DNA from: Sediminivirga luteola
GTDB lineage: Bacteria; Actinomycetota; Actinomycetes; Actinomycetales; Brevibacteriaceae
Direction of reading: 5' to 3'
DNA: 64,000 nucleotides
NCBI RefSeq assembly: GCF_014639315.1
Contig: NZ_BMFY01000014.1
Coordinates: forward strand, 1,883 to 65,882
The position numbers were made by a program, and so were the translations under genes. The notes under the pieces are model-generated. The model was not told the origin of the DNA. It saw only the letters and a list, made by a program, of their open reading frames with translations, and ran no database searches. Positions within the stretch are counted from its first letter, which is position 1, and each line of letters begins with the position of its first letter. Shown one piece after another: positions 50,324 through 58,798 of the stretch.

Positions 50324-51436
50324 ATGTCGCCGGGCCCCGCTGAGCAGCCGCCGGCCGGAGCCGCCCGCCGGGCCGCGCCCGCCGAGCGGGTGGTGCAGCT
50401 GCGAGCATTCCAGATCGGGCTGCTGGGCACTCTGGGCGTGGGCGTGGGCCTGGCGATCATCGGCTCCCTGCAGACGGTCAGCACATTGCTGGCCTATGTG
50501 GGCCTGGCGCTGTTCCTCGCCCTGGGGCTCGATCCGGTGGTCAGCTGGCTCGAGCGCAAGGGCCTGCGTCGCGGCTGGGCCGTGGCCACGGTGTTCCTCG
50601 GACTGGTGGGTGTGGCGGTGGGGATCTCGTTCCTGATCGTCCCGGTGCTGCTGCGGCAGATCCAGGACTTCATCCAGGGCATCCCGCAGCTGTTCGAGGA
50701 GTTCCGGCGCACGGGCGTCTTCCAGGAGCTGGACGAGCGCTTCGCCGGGGTGACGGACGTGGACGCGCTGGCCGACAACCTCAACTCCTACCTGGCGGAC
50801 CCGGAGAACCTGCTCTCCCTCGGGGGCGGTGTCCTGGCGATCGGCGCGGGCATCGTCGGCTTCGCCGGCGGTCTGCTGATCGTCCTCATCCTGACCCTGT
50901 ACTTCGTCACCTCGCTGGCGAGCATCAAGCGGGGACTGTACCTGCTGGTCCCGGCCAGCTCGCAGGTGGAGTTCATGTCCGTGGCCGAGGAGGTCACCCG
51001 TTCGGTGGGGCGGTACGTGCTGGGTCAGACCAGCCTGGCCGCCACGAACGGCATCCTCAGTTTCACGGTGCTCTCCCTGCTGGGCGCGCCCCTGCCGGTG
51101 CTGCTGGCGGCCATCGCCTTCCTCGGCTCCATGGTGCCGCTGGTGGGCACGCTCACCGGTTCGACCATCATCGTGGTCTCCTGCCTGGTGGCCGATCCCC
51201 ACGTGGCGTTCATCGCCGCCGTGTACTACTTGATCTACATGCAGGTCGAGGCCTATCTGCTCAGCCCCCGGATCATGAACAAGGCCGTCCAGGTGCCCGG
51301 CTCGCTCGTGGTGATCGCGGCGGTCGCCGGCGGCACGCTCGGCGGCGTGCTCGGTGCGCTGGTGGCGATCCCGCTGGCGGCCTCGCTGCTGATCGTGGTC
51401 CGCCGGGTCGTGGTGCCGCGGCAGGCCCAGCGGTAG
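50324..51436 (+). CDS. AI-2E/PerM family membrane transporter
   Basis: A 370-residue membrane protein of the PerM/TqsA family (DUF20). The N-terminal pair of helices, LIVPVLLRQIQDFIQGIPQL, and the C-terminal half with LGQTSLAATNGILSFTVLSL, PLVGTLTGSTIIVV and YYLIYMQVEAYLLSPRIM are typical. Members have been linked to autoinducer-2 export or Na+/H+ exchange; substrate here is unknown. An AGGAGG ribosome site at 50312 fixes ATG 50324 rather than an upstream frame. Confidence 0.88.
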   Translation: MSPGPAEQPPAGAARRAAPAERVVQLRAFQIGLLGTLGVGVGLAIIGSLQTVSTLLAYVGLALFLALGLDPVVSWLERKGLRRGWAVATVFLGLVGVAVGISFLIVPVLLRQIQDFIQGIPQLFEEFRRTGVFQELDERFAGVTDVDALADNLNSYLADPENLLSLGGGVLAIGAGIVGFAGGLLIVLILTLYFVTSLASIKRGLYLLVPASSQVEFMSVAEEVTRSVGRYVLGQTSLAATNGILSFTVLSLLGAPLPVLLAAIAFLGSMVPLVGTLTGSTIIVVSCLVADPHVAFIAAVYYLIYMQVEAYLLSPRIMNKAVQVPGSLVVIAAVAGGTLGGVLGALVAIPLAASLLIVVRRVVVPRQAQR

Positions 51437-51446
51437 GGAGGGGCCC

Positions 51447-53045
51447 TCAGTGGCCGCTGTGCGCCGCGCCGCTGCGGGGTCCATAGCCCCGGCGGCCGTC
51501 CGGCGCGGGTGACTCGAACGCCGACGGCTCGCCGGATCCCGGGCCGTCGACCACCGTGAACTGACCCATCATGCCCTCGTCCTCGTGATACAGCAGATGG
51601 CAGTGGTACATGTACGGCACTTCCGGATCGGTGTACCGCTCGAACCGCACCAGCAGCCGGGTGGTGCGCTGGGGCTCGACGTAGACGGTGTCCTTCCACC
51701 CGGCGAGGTCCGGCGGCGGTTCCGCGCCATCCACATCGTGCACCTGGAACTGCGCGTTGTGGATGTGGAAGTTGTGCGGGATCGGGTCCATATTGACCAC
51801 CTGCCAGAGCTCCAGCTGGTCGACCGGTGCGGCGAAGTCGATCCGGGACATGCTCATCGCCCGCGAATTGATCTGGAAGCCCTGCAGCCGGAACTGGCGC
51901 GTCTCCACCGCGTCGTCCGCCCGGTGACGCGGCACCTCGGCCAGTACTGCCGGGAGACCCAGGTCCTCCGGCGCGGTGACCGCCGGGACCGTTCGGTCCG
52001 CGTCGGCGTCCTCCTGGGCTCCGGCGTCGGCTGCGGCCGGCGGCCCGGTGACGGTGAGGATGGCCAGTTCGTCGCGTGCCCCCACATCGTCCGGGTCGGC
52101 CACCGAACCCATCCGGGGTTCGGCGGAGATCAGCTGCGCCGTCTCGCCGGGCACCAGCCGCACGACGATCTCCGCGCGCTCACCCGGCGAGAGGTGCACC
52201 GCATCGGTGAGGAACGGCTCGGCCAGCAGCCCGCCGTCTGAGGCGATCTGCGCGAAGGTGCGGCCATCGGCGAAACGGAACCCGTATACCCGGGTGTTCG
52301 AGCCGTTCACGAGGCGGAACCGGGTCACCTCCCGCTCGGCCTCGAACAGAGGATTCACCTGACCGTTGACCACGATGGTTTGTCCCAGTACACCCACATT
52401 GGTGCCGAAGGAGGCGTCCATCAGCTCGCCGTCCTCGGCGAGGCGCTTGTCCTGCACGACGAGGGGCACATCGTCGACGCCGTACTCGGAGGGGATTCCC
52501 GCCTCGGCGGCATCGTCGTCGTCCTGCAGCCAGAGCAGCCCGGCCAGGCCGCGGTACACCTGCTGCGCGGTGTTCCCGTGCGGATGCGGGTGGTACCAGC
52601 CGGTCATGGCGGGCTGATCGGGGGTGAACTCCGCGCTCCAGGAGTCGCCGGGTTCGATGGGCTGATGGGGGCCGCCGTCGGCTGCGGCGGGCAGTTTGAT
52701 GCCGTGCCAGTGCACCGTGGTGGTCTCCGGCAGCTCGTTGCGTACGCTCACGCGCACCGGTTGGCCACGCCGCAGCAGCAGCGTGGGGCCCAGATAGGCG
52801 CCGTTGAACCCCCAGGTGGCCGTCGTGGTGCCGGGCACGAACTCACTCGTCCCCGTCTGCGCCGTCAGCGTGAACGTCGCCACATCACCGTCCATGTCCG
52901 GCTCCAGCAGCTCCGGGATCGGCAGCGGGCGCGGGGTGCCCTCGACCGGCCCGGCCTCCTGCGTGCAGGCGGCCAGGGCGGGAACCACGGGAATGAGCGG
53001 GAGCAGGGCGCCGGCGCGCAGCAGGGAGCGTCGATGGAGATCCAC
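51447..53045 (-). CDS. Secreted multicopper oxidase
   Basis: A 532-residue multicopper oxidase. The N-terminus MDLHRRSLLRAG plus hydrophobic core and LAAC suggests an exported, possibly lipid-anchored protein (only one Arg pair, so Tat is uncertain). The four copper motifs are complete: TVHWHG, WYHPHPHGN, PHNFHIHNAQF and YMYHCHLLYHEDEGMM, the last with the type 1 axial Met. Such enzymes oxidise Cu(I), Mn(II) or phenols outside the membrane, and usually serve copper tolerance. It has no copper chaperone or exporter next to it. The C-terminus is a short, Gly/Ser-rich tail. Confidence 0.93.
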   Translation of the reverse strand: MDLHRRSLLRAGALLPLIPVVPALAACTQEAGPVEGTPRPLPIPELLEPDMDGDVATFTLTAQTGTSEFVPGTTTATWGFNGAYLGPTLLLRRGQPVRVSVRNELPETTTVHWHGIKLPAAADGGPHQPIEPGDSWSAEFTPDQPAMTGWYHPHPHGNTAQQVYRGLAGLLWLQDDDDAAEAGIPSEYGVDDVPLVVQDKRLAEDGELMDASFGTNVGVLGQTIVVNGQVNPLFEAEREVTRFRLVNGSNTRVYGFRFADGRTFAQIASDGGLLAEPFLTDAVHLSPGERAEIVVRLVPGETAQLISAEPRMGSVADPDDVGARDELAILTVTGPPAAADAGAQEDADADRTVPAVTAPEDLGLPAVLAEVPRHRADDAVETRQFRLQGFQINSRAMSMSRIDFAAPVDQLELWQVVNMDPIPHNFHIHNAQFQVHDVDGAEPPPDLAGWKDTVYVEPQRTTRLLVRFERYTDPEVPYMYHCHLLYHEDEGMMGQFTVVDGPGSGEPSAFESPAPDGRRGYGPRSGAAHSGH

Positions 53046-53246
53046 CCCTCCATCATCGCGTGCGGCGCGTTCCGGATGCGCGCCGTGTCACGAGCTGGAC
53101 CATTGTGTCCCAGTGGGCAGGAGCCTACGCTTGAGGACACCGGCGCGGGGCGCGTCCCGCGCACGGGCTGCTGACACGAGGGACTGGCGCGGCCGCGCAA
53201 GGAGGCGTCCGGCATCGCGGCCCCTCCGACGGGAAGGAGATCCTCC

Positions 53247-53723
53247 ATGACCGCGGTCGCACTCGAAGCCCGCGCCAGGATCGCAGGTGAGGAGAGGTCC
53301 CGCGTCGCGCTGACCGAAGACGCCCGGGACTTGCTCCTCACCCTCATGCGTCGCCACGGTCCGCTCATGTTCCACCAGTCCGGTGGCTGCTGCGACGGTT
53401 CCTCGCCGATGTGCTACCCGGCCGGTGAGTTCCTCACCGGCGACGCCGATGTCCTGCTGGGCACGTTCCGGCTACCGGCGCCCGAGGGAATGCCCGCCGG
53501 GCTGCCCGGTGACGGGGGAGCCGATGCCCGCCCCGCCGATGAGGGTCACACGGCCGGGCCCGGGGAGGTCGACATCGACTTCTGGATGTCCCGCGAGCAG
53601 TTCGAGTACTGGAAGCACACACATCTCACCGTCGACGTGGTGGACGGCCGCGGATCGGGCTTCTCCGTGGAAGCGCCCGAGGGCAAGCGGTTCCTCATCC
53701 GCTCCGCGCTGATGGAGGACTGA
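53247..53723 (+). CDS. DUF779 protein, aldehyde dehydrogenase-associated
   Basis: A 158-residue member of DUF779. The block MFHQSGGCCDGSSPMCYP near residues 40-57 and EVDIDFWMSREQFEYWKHTH near residue 112 are diagnostic; the Cys-rich part may bind a metal. Genes of this family usually sit beside an acetaldehyde/alcohol-induced aldehyde dehydrogenase, but none is nearby here. An insert of about 25 residues rich in Gly/Ala/Asp interrupts the middle. Function is not established. Confidence 0.82.
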   Translation: MTAVALEARARIAGEERSRVALTEDARDLLLTLMRRHGPLMFHQSGGCCDGSSPMCYPAGEFLTGDADVLLGTFRLPAPEGMPAGLPGDGGADARPADEGHTAGPGEVDIDFWMSREQFEYWKHTHLTVDVVDGRGSGFSVEAPEGKRFLIRSALMED

Positions 53724-53761
53724 CCACCGGGGAGCCGGCGCTCCGGTCCCAAGTCGATTGA

Positions 53762-53821
53762 TTCCGGTGTCGTGCGCTAGTTCCCCGTGAGCTCACGGGG
53801 AACTAGTGCACGACGCCGGAA
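53762..53821. repeat. 60-bp imperfect palindrome upstream of the clpP-like pair
   Basis: A dyad from TTCCGG to CCGGAA, with 30-nt arms differing at only two positions around a central GAGCTC. Both mismatches would be G-U pairs in plus-strand RNA. A related 60-bp dyad lies at 55174-55233 after the gene pair. It could be a repetitive palindromic element, or an RNA hairpin in the leader. Confidence 0.85.
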
Positions 53822-53919
53822 GTTTCGCCGCCTCTTACCCTGTTCCGCTGCCGGCGGCAGGATGCTGCTCACAGCCGCGCCGGGTTCCGCCGCCGCGCGA
53901 GCCGGCACAGGCTGGGCGC

Positions 53920-54540
53920 ATGACACCACGAACCGATATCGCCGCACCCCTGCCGCCGCGAGCCACTGCCGAGCCCGGCGCTGAGCCCGTCTTCCGCGCC
54001 GAGACCGCACGCATGCTCTACGCCCACCGCGTGGTCCTGTTCACCGGTGAGCTCGACGACGCCCTGGGCACCGAGATCATCGCCCGGCTGGCCATGCTCT
54101 CCCGGGAGAACTCGCGCGCGGACATCCACCTGTGGATCCAGTCACCCGGCGGTTCGGTGCCGATGATGCACGCCATCGCCGACACCATCGCCGCCATTCC
54201 CAACGACGTGAGCACCCTGGCTCTGGGCTGGGCGGCATCAGCGGGGCAGTTCGTCCTGAGCATGGGCACGCCCGGCAAGCGGCTCGCTCTGCCGCACGCG
54301 CGGATCCTGCTGCATCAGGGCTCCTCGGGAATCGGCGGGGCCGCCGCCGATGTCGAACTGCAGGCCGGTGATCTGCGCCGGGTACGGGACACCGTGCTGG
54401 GGGAGATCGCCAGGGCCACCGGGCAGCCGCAGGAGCGGGTCTTCGAGGACTCGCTGCGCGACCGCTGGTTCTCCGCCCAGGAGGCGGTGGACTACGGTCT
54501 GTGCGACCGGATCGCCGATGGCGCGGGACTGCTGCCGTGA
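53920..54540 (+). CDS. ClpP-family serine protease subunit, catalytically complete
   Basis: A 206-residue ClpP homologue. The catalytic triad is present: Ser107 in GWAASAGQFVL, His132 in LPHARILLHQ and Asp181 in SLRDRWFSAQEAVDYG. The handle-region spacing is normal. ClpP forms tetradecamers that degrade proteins fed by Clp ATPases; actinobacteria often have a second, paired ClpP set. The gene overlaps the next ClpP-like gene by 4 bp. The ATG at 53920 is chosen because the family N-terminus begins about 20 residues later; longer upstream readings cross the palindrome. Confidence 0.88.
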   Translation: MTPRTDIAAPLPPRATAEPGAEPVFRAETARMLYAHRVVLFTGELDDALGTEIIARLAMLSRENSRADIHLWIQSPGGSVPMMHAIADTIAAIPNDVSTLALGWAASAGQFVLSMGTPGKRLALPHARILLHQGSSGIGGAAADVELQAGDLRRVRDTVLGEIARATGQPQERVFEDSLRDRWFSAQEAVDYGLCDRIADGAGLLP

Positions 54541-55127
54541 GCACCTACACCATTCCGAATGTCGTCTCCCGCGACGGACGTGGTGAGCGCATCGTCGACG
54601 TCTACTCCCGGCTGCTGGAGGGGCGGATCATCTACCTGGGGACGGGCATCGACGACGGTGTCGCCAATGCGGTGATCGCGCAGCTTCTGCATCTGGACGC
54701 CGAGAGCACCGACCAGCCGATCAACCTCTACATCAACTCGCCGGGCGGTTCGCTCACGGCGGTGCTGGCGATCTACGACACCATGCGGTACACGCGGGCG
54801 CCGATCGCCACGACCTGCATCGGGCAGGCGGTCGCCGATGCGGCACTGCTGCTGGCTGCCGGCGAACCGGGGCGCAGATCGATCCTGCCCCATGGCCGGG
54901 TGGTGCCGCGCCAGCCGCAGACGGAGGGCGGCCGCGCCGCGATCCCCGATCTGATCGTGGCGGCCGATGAGGTGATCCGCCAGCGCGATCAGATCGAGCG
55001 GGTGCTGGCTTCACTCACCGGCAAGGAGGTGAGCCGGCTGCGGCGGGACATGGACCGGGACATGGTGCTCACGGCCGAGGGGGCGCGGGACTACGGCGTG
55101 GTGGACCGGATCGCCGGTAGCACCTGA
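54537..55127 (+). CDS. ClpP-like subunit lacking catalytic Ser and His (ClpR-like)
   Basis: A 196-residue ClpP fold protein with normal elements (YLGTGIDDGVANAVIAQLLH, NLYINSPGGSLTAVLAIYDT) but a broken active site. The Ser position of GQAASMA reads GQAVADA (Ala100), and the His position of RVLIHQP reads RVVPRQP (Arg125). The Asp region (MDRDMVLTAEGARDYG) is kept. Such dead subunits in cyanobacteria and plastids (ClpR) assemble with active ClpP in mixed rings. Starting at GTG 54537 it is translationally coupled to the active subunit, so a hetero-oligomeric protease is likely. Confidence 0.88.
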   Translation: MSTYTIPNVVSRDGRGERIVDVYSRLLEGRIIYLGTGIDDGVANAVIAQLLHLDAESTDQPINLYINSPGGSLTAVLAIYDTMRYTRAPIATTCIGQAVADAALLLAAGEPGRRSILPHGRVVPRQPQTEGGRAAIPDLIVAADEVIRQRDQIERVLASLTGKEVSRLRRDMDRDMVLTAEGARDYGVVDRIAGST

Positions 55128-55173
55128 GAGGTCCGTGGTCCGGGGCCCGAGGCGCGTCGGCTGGCGGGCTTAG

Positions 55174-55233
55174 TTCCGGAGATGTGCACAAATTCCGCGT
55201 CAGCTCACCCGGAATTTGTACACACCTCCGGAA
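55174..55233. repeat. 60-bp imperfect palindrome downstream of the clpP-like pair
   Basis: TTCCGG to CCGGAA over exactly 60 bp, with four arm mismatches. It shares length, ends and centre (AGCTCAC) with the element at 53762-53821. Two mismatches would be G-U pairs in minus-strand RNA. Lying between convergent genes, it could also act as a terminator for either. Confidence 0.85.
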
Positions 55234-55311
55234 ACAGCGTGCATCCCTGGAAAGCCGCGGGAAAACTAGCCGGGCCGGTGAGGCCTGTCTAGGCCACGAG
55301 GGCGACCCTGG

Positions 55312-55695
55312 TTAGGCCACCAGGGAGAGGGACACCTGGTTGTGGCCGGACCCGGGCCGTGCGGGTGCTGGGGAGGCAGCGGCGGTGTAGAGGGACACCA
55401 GTGTGCGCCGGTCTCCGCGGTGCAAGGCGTCGAGCACGAGCATCAGGAGATCGGGCAGACCGAGCCCGAGGGCGCCTGCGGCCGCGTCCAGGACTTCCGA
55501 TGACGGGTCTTTCACGCCGCGTTCGATCTCGGAGAGGTACTGGGTGGAGATCCCGGCGCGCCGGGCGATCTCGGCCAGGGTCCGACCCTGCGCGGTGCGT
55601 TCCAGTCGCAGGGCCAGGCCAAGGCGTTCCCGCAGCAGGGGCGGGGCGGCGTCGTGGCCCGGGCGGTGTGCTGGCTGCGGGATCTGCTCGTCCAT
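55312..55695 (-). CDS. Xre-type regulator with C-terminal LVA tail (ClgR/PopR-like)
   Basis: A 127-residue regulator. Residues 35-90 hold an Xre helix-turn-helix (LAEIARRAGISTQYLSEIER, then GVKDPSSEVLDAAAGAL), the arrangement of actinobacterial ClgR and PopR, which activate clp genes and are themselves degraded by ClpP. The protein ends in SLSLVA, and an LVA end is a known SsrA-like degron. It converges on the ClpP-like pair, so regulation with protein-turnover feedback is plausible. Distal target promoters are not visible. Confidence 0.75.
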   Translation of the reverse strand: MDEQIPQPAHRPGHDAAPPLLRERLGLALRLERTAQGRTLAEIARRAGISTQYLSEIERGVKDPSSEVLDAAAGALGLGLPDLLMLVLDALHRGDRRTLVSLYTAAASPAPARPGSGHNQVSLSLVA

Positions 55696-55785
55696 GCGCT
55701 CAGCGTAGGTGCCGGCCGGCCGCGTCCGCGAGCCCTTCTGCCCACAGCAGAAGCGGCCCGCCCCGTGTCATCCAGGAGCGGGCCA

Positions 55786-55800
55786 CGTATGTTTCATACG
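55786..55800. promoter_or_regulatory. Palindrome CGTATG-TTT-CATACG before the CoA-pathway genes
   Basis: A perfect 6-3-6 inverted repeat 57 bp ahead of the first gene of the CoA-thioester cluster. A TAAAAT -10-like box follows at about 55814. It is a candidate operator for that cluster; no dedicated regulator is encoded in the window. Confidence 0.45.
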
Positions 55801-55856
55801 GTGTGATGTAGGCTAAAATAAATCAACCGTGCGAAATAATATGAGGTGCGCCACTG

Positions 55857-56306
55857 ATGTGCCAGAAGGGTGGGATCGCCACTGTGGCGAGCGAATCGTT
55901 CCGTGTGCCGCTCCGGTGGCGGGATCTCGACAACCAGGGCCACGTGTATCACGCCGAGTACCTGACCCTGTTCGATCAAGCCCGGACCGCATGGCTGCAT
56001 TCAAGCCTGGGAGTGCGTAACCCGGACGAGTATGTGATCGCGCGTATCGAGATCGATTATCTGGACGAGTTGGTGGTGGAGATTGCTGGGCCGCCTGCCG
56101 TAGACGTCTCCTTCACGATTGAAAAGCTCGGCAACAAGAGTGTCACTACCAGAGAGACGATGACCCGCCCGGACGGTACCCAGGTGGCTACGGCATCCAC
56201 AGTGCTCCTCATGTGGGACCGGGACACGCGACGCACCCGCCGTTTGAGCACGGAAGAACGCTCCCTCATTATTCCGTACCTCTCTTCGGTGAGGAGTGAA
56301 CCATGA
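55857..56306 (+). CDS. Acyl-CoA thioesterase (4HBT hot-dog fold)
   Basis: A 149-residue hot-dog thioesterase. The motif RWRDLDNQGHVYHAEYLTLFDQAR has the Asp near residue 24 and the His/Asn pattern of the 4-hydroxybenzoyl-CoA thioesterase family (DxDxxGHVyxaxY). It would hydrolyse an acyl- or aroyl-CoA. ATG 55857 follows GAGGTG at 8 nt; GTG 55884 with AGAAGGG upstream is an alternative. Its stop overlaps the thiolase start, and it heads an operon of CoA enzymes. Confidence 0.85.
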   Translation: MCQKGGIATVASESFRVPLRWRDLDNQGHVYHAEYLTLFDQARTAWLHSSLGVRNPDEYVIARIEIDYLDELVVEIAGPPAVDVSFTIEKLGNKSVTTRETMTRPDGTQVATASTVLLMWDRDTRRTRRLSTEERSLIIPYLSSVRSEP

Positions 56307-57523
56307 ACCAGGTTCCAGTCATCGTCGCTTCGGCGCGTACACCCATAGGCCGTGCCTTCAAAGGGTCGCTTGTCGAGGAACGGCCGGACGACATGGTGGC
56401 AAAGGTCATCCGTTCAGCTTTGGAGCAGGTCCCGCAGATTGAGGCCGGGGACATCGACGAGATTCTCGTAGGTTGCGGTTCGCCGGGCGGTGAACAGGGC
56501 TTCAATATCGCCCGGGTCGCCGCCGTGCTGTTGGGCTACGACACAGTGCCGGGGGCTACGGTGAACCGTTACTGCGCCTCGAGTGTGCAGACCACCCGCC
56601 AGGCCGCGCATTCGATCCTGGCAGGCGAGGCGAGATTCGTCGTGTCTGCCGGCGTGGAGTCTTGTACGTCTTACAAAAAAGGGGAAGCCGATTCCATCCC
56701 GGACACGATGAATCCGGCTTTTGATGAAGCGCAGACTCGTACGAGCCAGATGGAACGGATCTCCGCTACGGCATGGAGTGACCCCCGCGCCGACGGCCGG
56801 CTTCCGGACATCTATATCGCGATGGGACAGACGGCGGAGAACGTCGCGAACTTGCACGGCGTGACGCGCGCCCATCAGGACGAATACGCATTGTTGGCGC
56901 AACAGCGCACGGCCGCAGCCAGTGAACGCGGATTCTGGGCACGGGAGACGTCGCCCTATGTCAGGCGGGACGGCACTGTGGTTGAAGCTGATGACTCGCC
57001 TCGGCCGAACACCACAGCGGAGGCCCTGGCCGCCCTGGCGCCAGCGTTCCGTGAGGGCGGCACGGTCACTGCTGGCAACTGCTGTCCGCTTTCTGACGGC
57101 GCATCTGCCCTCATCATCGCGGGCGACCAAGACGCCGCGAATCTGGGACTTCAGCCCAAAGCACGGATCCAGGCTACAGCTGTCTCCGCCCTCAGCCCAG
57201 AGATCATGGGACTCGGTCCGGTGGAGTCAGTGCGGAAGGTCTTGGCGTACGCCGGCATGACCCTCGCGGATATCGACCTTGTTGAACTCAATGAGGCGTT
57301 CGCTGCGCAGGTGATTGCCTGTCAGCGTGAACTCGATATTCCCTTGGACAAGCTCAACGTTAACGGCGGAGCCATCGCGATCGGCCATCCCTTTGGATCA
57401 ACCGGGGCACGGATGACTAATACGCTCATCCACGCCCTTGAAGAGCGTGACCTGGAACGCGGGATCGTCACCATGTGCGTGGGGGGCGGACAAGGCATGG
57501 CCATGATTGTGGAGAGGATCTGA
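56303..57523 (+). CDS. Acetyl-CoA acyltransferase (thiolase)
   Basis: A 406-residue thiolase. The acylated Cys is in VNRYCASSVQTT near residue 92, with the His in AIGHPFGSTGARM near residue 355 and the second Cys in VTMCVGGGQGMAM near the end. The fold is the degradative/biosynthetic thiolase II-like type that cleaves 3-ketoacyl-CoA with CoA, or condenses two acyl-CoAs. ATGA overlap with the thioesterase. Chain length is not deducible. Confidence 0.92.
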   Translation: MNQVPVIVASARTPIGRAFKGSLVEERPDDMVAKVIRSALEQVPQIEAGDIDEILVGCGSPGGEQGFNIARVAAVLLGYDTVPGATVNRYCASSVQTTRQAAHSILAGEARFVVSAGVESCTSYKKGEADSIPDTMNPAFDEAQTRTSQMERISATAWSDPRADGRLPDIYIAMGQTAENVANLHGVTRAHQDEYALLAQQRTAAASERGFWARETSPYVRRDGTVVEADDSPRPNTTAEALAALAPAFREGGTVTAGNCCPLSDGASALIIAGDQDAANLGLQPKARIQATAVSALSPEIMGLGPVESVRKVLAYAGMTLADIDLVELNEAFAAQVIACQRELDIPLDKLNVNGGAIAIGHPFGSTGARMTNTLIHALEERDLERGIVTMCVGGGQGMAMIVERI

Positions 57524-57525
57524 TC

Positions 57526-57993
57526 GTGGCAGAGCGGTACCTGTCCGGGGCCCTCGGATTCGCCGACCTCAGGCCCGGCATGTGTTTTGAATCTGCGGGC
57601 CGGACGGTGACCGAAGCGGACATCGTCGCCTTCGCCGGGCTCAGCGGTGATTTCAACCAGCTCCACGTCGACGAAGAATGGGTCAAAGGCAACACTCCGT
57701 TCCGGAGTCGCATCGCGCACGGCTTGCTCGTTCTCTCCGTGTCGAGCGGGTTGCGTACACCTGGCTACGACGCTCTCAATATCCAGGCATATCTCTCAGT
57801 GCACCGGGACATGGTCGCCCCCACGTATCCGGGAGACACCATCGTCGCAGTGAACACGGTGACAGACGTTCGTCCCAGCGGGAGCCGGCCGGGCCACGGG
57901 GTGGTGCACATCGCGGTGGAAGTTCGGAACCAAGAGGGCGAGTGCGTGCAGCGCGGAACAGACACACTACTGATCGGGCCGCGCGAGGCCTGA
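57526..57993 (+). CDS. MaoC-like (R)-enoyl-CoA hydratase/dehydratase
   Basis: A 155-residue MaoC-fold protein. Motifs include FAGLSGDFNQLHVDEEW with the catalytic Asp/His pair and RIAHGLLVLSVSSGL, the conserved hydratase 2 pattern. It probably hydrates an enoyl-CoA for the thiolase and dehydrogenase next door. GTG 57526 starts 3 bp after the thiolase stop and has GGAGAGG upstream. Confidence 0.87.
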   Translation: MAERYLSGALGFADLRPGMCFESAGRTVTEADIVAFAGLSGDFNQLHVDEEWVKGNTPFRSRIAHGLLVLSVSSGLRTPGYDALNIQAYLSVHRDMVAPTYPGDTIVAVNTVTDVRPSGSRPGHGVVHIAVEVRNQEGECVQRGTDTLLIGPREA

Positions 57994-58031
57994 GACGGGC
58001 ACGTATAGCGCCTGCGACAGCGCGGCGCTTC

Positions 58032-58050
58032 CATGCCCGGGCCGGGCATG
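58032..58050. promoter_or_regulatory. CATGCCCGG-G-CCGGGCATG dyad before the SDR gene
   Basis: A perfect 9-1-9 palindrome 19 bp before the ATG of the SDR gene, in the only 76-bp gap of the operon. It may be an operator, or a very short-loop stem controlling initiation. There is no further support. Confidence 0.35.
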
Positions 58051-58069
58051 CGAGGAGAGGAGAGGTCCG

Positions 58070-58798
58070 ATGAGTGAAGCCGGGAGGGCGGTCCTTATCA
58101 CTGGTGCCGCCCGGGGAATCGGGCGTGCCACCGCGGAACGGCTCGTGACGGCAGGAGTCCGCGTTGCCGTCGCGGATATCCGCAGCGAGGCGGCTGAAGC
58201 CACCGCACAGGAACTCGGTGAAGGCGCCTTGCCGTTGACTCTTGACGTCTCCAGTCGGGAGTCTTGGCGTCATGCCTACAGCGTCTTGCAGGAGCGTTGG
58301 GGTAGCCTCCACGGACTGGTCAATAACGCAGGCGTGCTCCGTGATCGCACGCTGCTGAAGATGGACGACGAGGAATGGCAGCGGGTGATCGATACGCACC
58401 TGCGCGGAACCTGGCTGGGCTGCCAGATCATGCAGCCGCTCCTGGCTGAGGATGGCGGTGCGATCGTGAACGTCTCCTCCTCGGGCAGGCACGGAGCGTA
58501 CGGCCAAACCAACTACTCTGCGGCGAAGGCCGGCATCGTCGGTCTGACCAAGACGGTGGCGATGGAGTTCGCCCGCTACCGGATACGTGCCAATTGTGTG
58601 GCCCCCGGCGCTATCGAGACTGAGATGACGTTGTCCGTACCAGAACGCGTCCGCCAGACCTGGCTCGAGAACATCGTCCTCGGACGTCTGGGGCAGCCGG
58701 AGGAGATCGCCAAAGCCGTCGTCTTCTTGCTGTCAGAAGAAGCTTCCTACATCACCGCGCAGGTGCTCGATGTGAATGGAGGCGAACTGCACGCATGA
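58070..58798 (+). CDS. SDR family 3-hydroxyacyl-CoA dehydrogenase (FabG-like)
   Basis: A 242-residue SDR. It has ITGAARGIGRATAERL, LVNNAGVLRD, VNVSSSGRHG plus YSAAKAGIVGLTK (the catalytic S...YxxxK) and a PGAIETEM loop. This is the FabG/3-hydroxyacyl-CoA dehydrogenase group. Neighbours suggest oxidation of the 3-hydroxyacyl-CoA made by the MaoC protein. A GAGGAGAGGAGAGG ribosome site precedes it, and the stop overlaps the ligase ATG by 4 bp. Confidence 0.87.
   Translation: MSEAGRAVLITGAARGIGRATAERLVTAGVRVAVADIRSEAAEATAQELGEGALPLTLDVSSRESWRHAYSVLQERWGSLHGLVNNAGVLRDRTLLKMDDEEWQRVIDTHLRGTWLGCQIMQPLLAEDGGAIVNVSSSGRHGAYGQTNYSAAKAGIVGLTKTVAMEFARYRIRANCVAPGAIETEMTLSVPERVRQTWLENIVLGRLGQPEEIAKAVVFLLSEEASYITAQVLDVNGGELHA

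Noticed and set aside
49634..51484. 616-codon minus-strand frame opposite the MFS and PerM-like genes
   Set aside because: His/Gln/Asp-rich low-complexity sequence typical of antisense to membrane proteins; no motifs.
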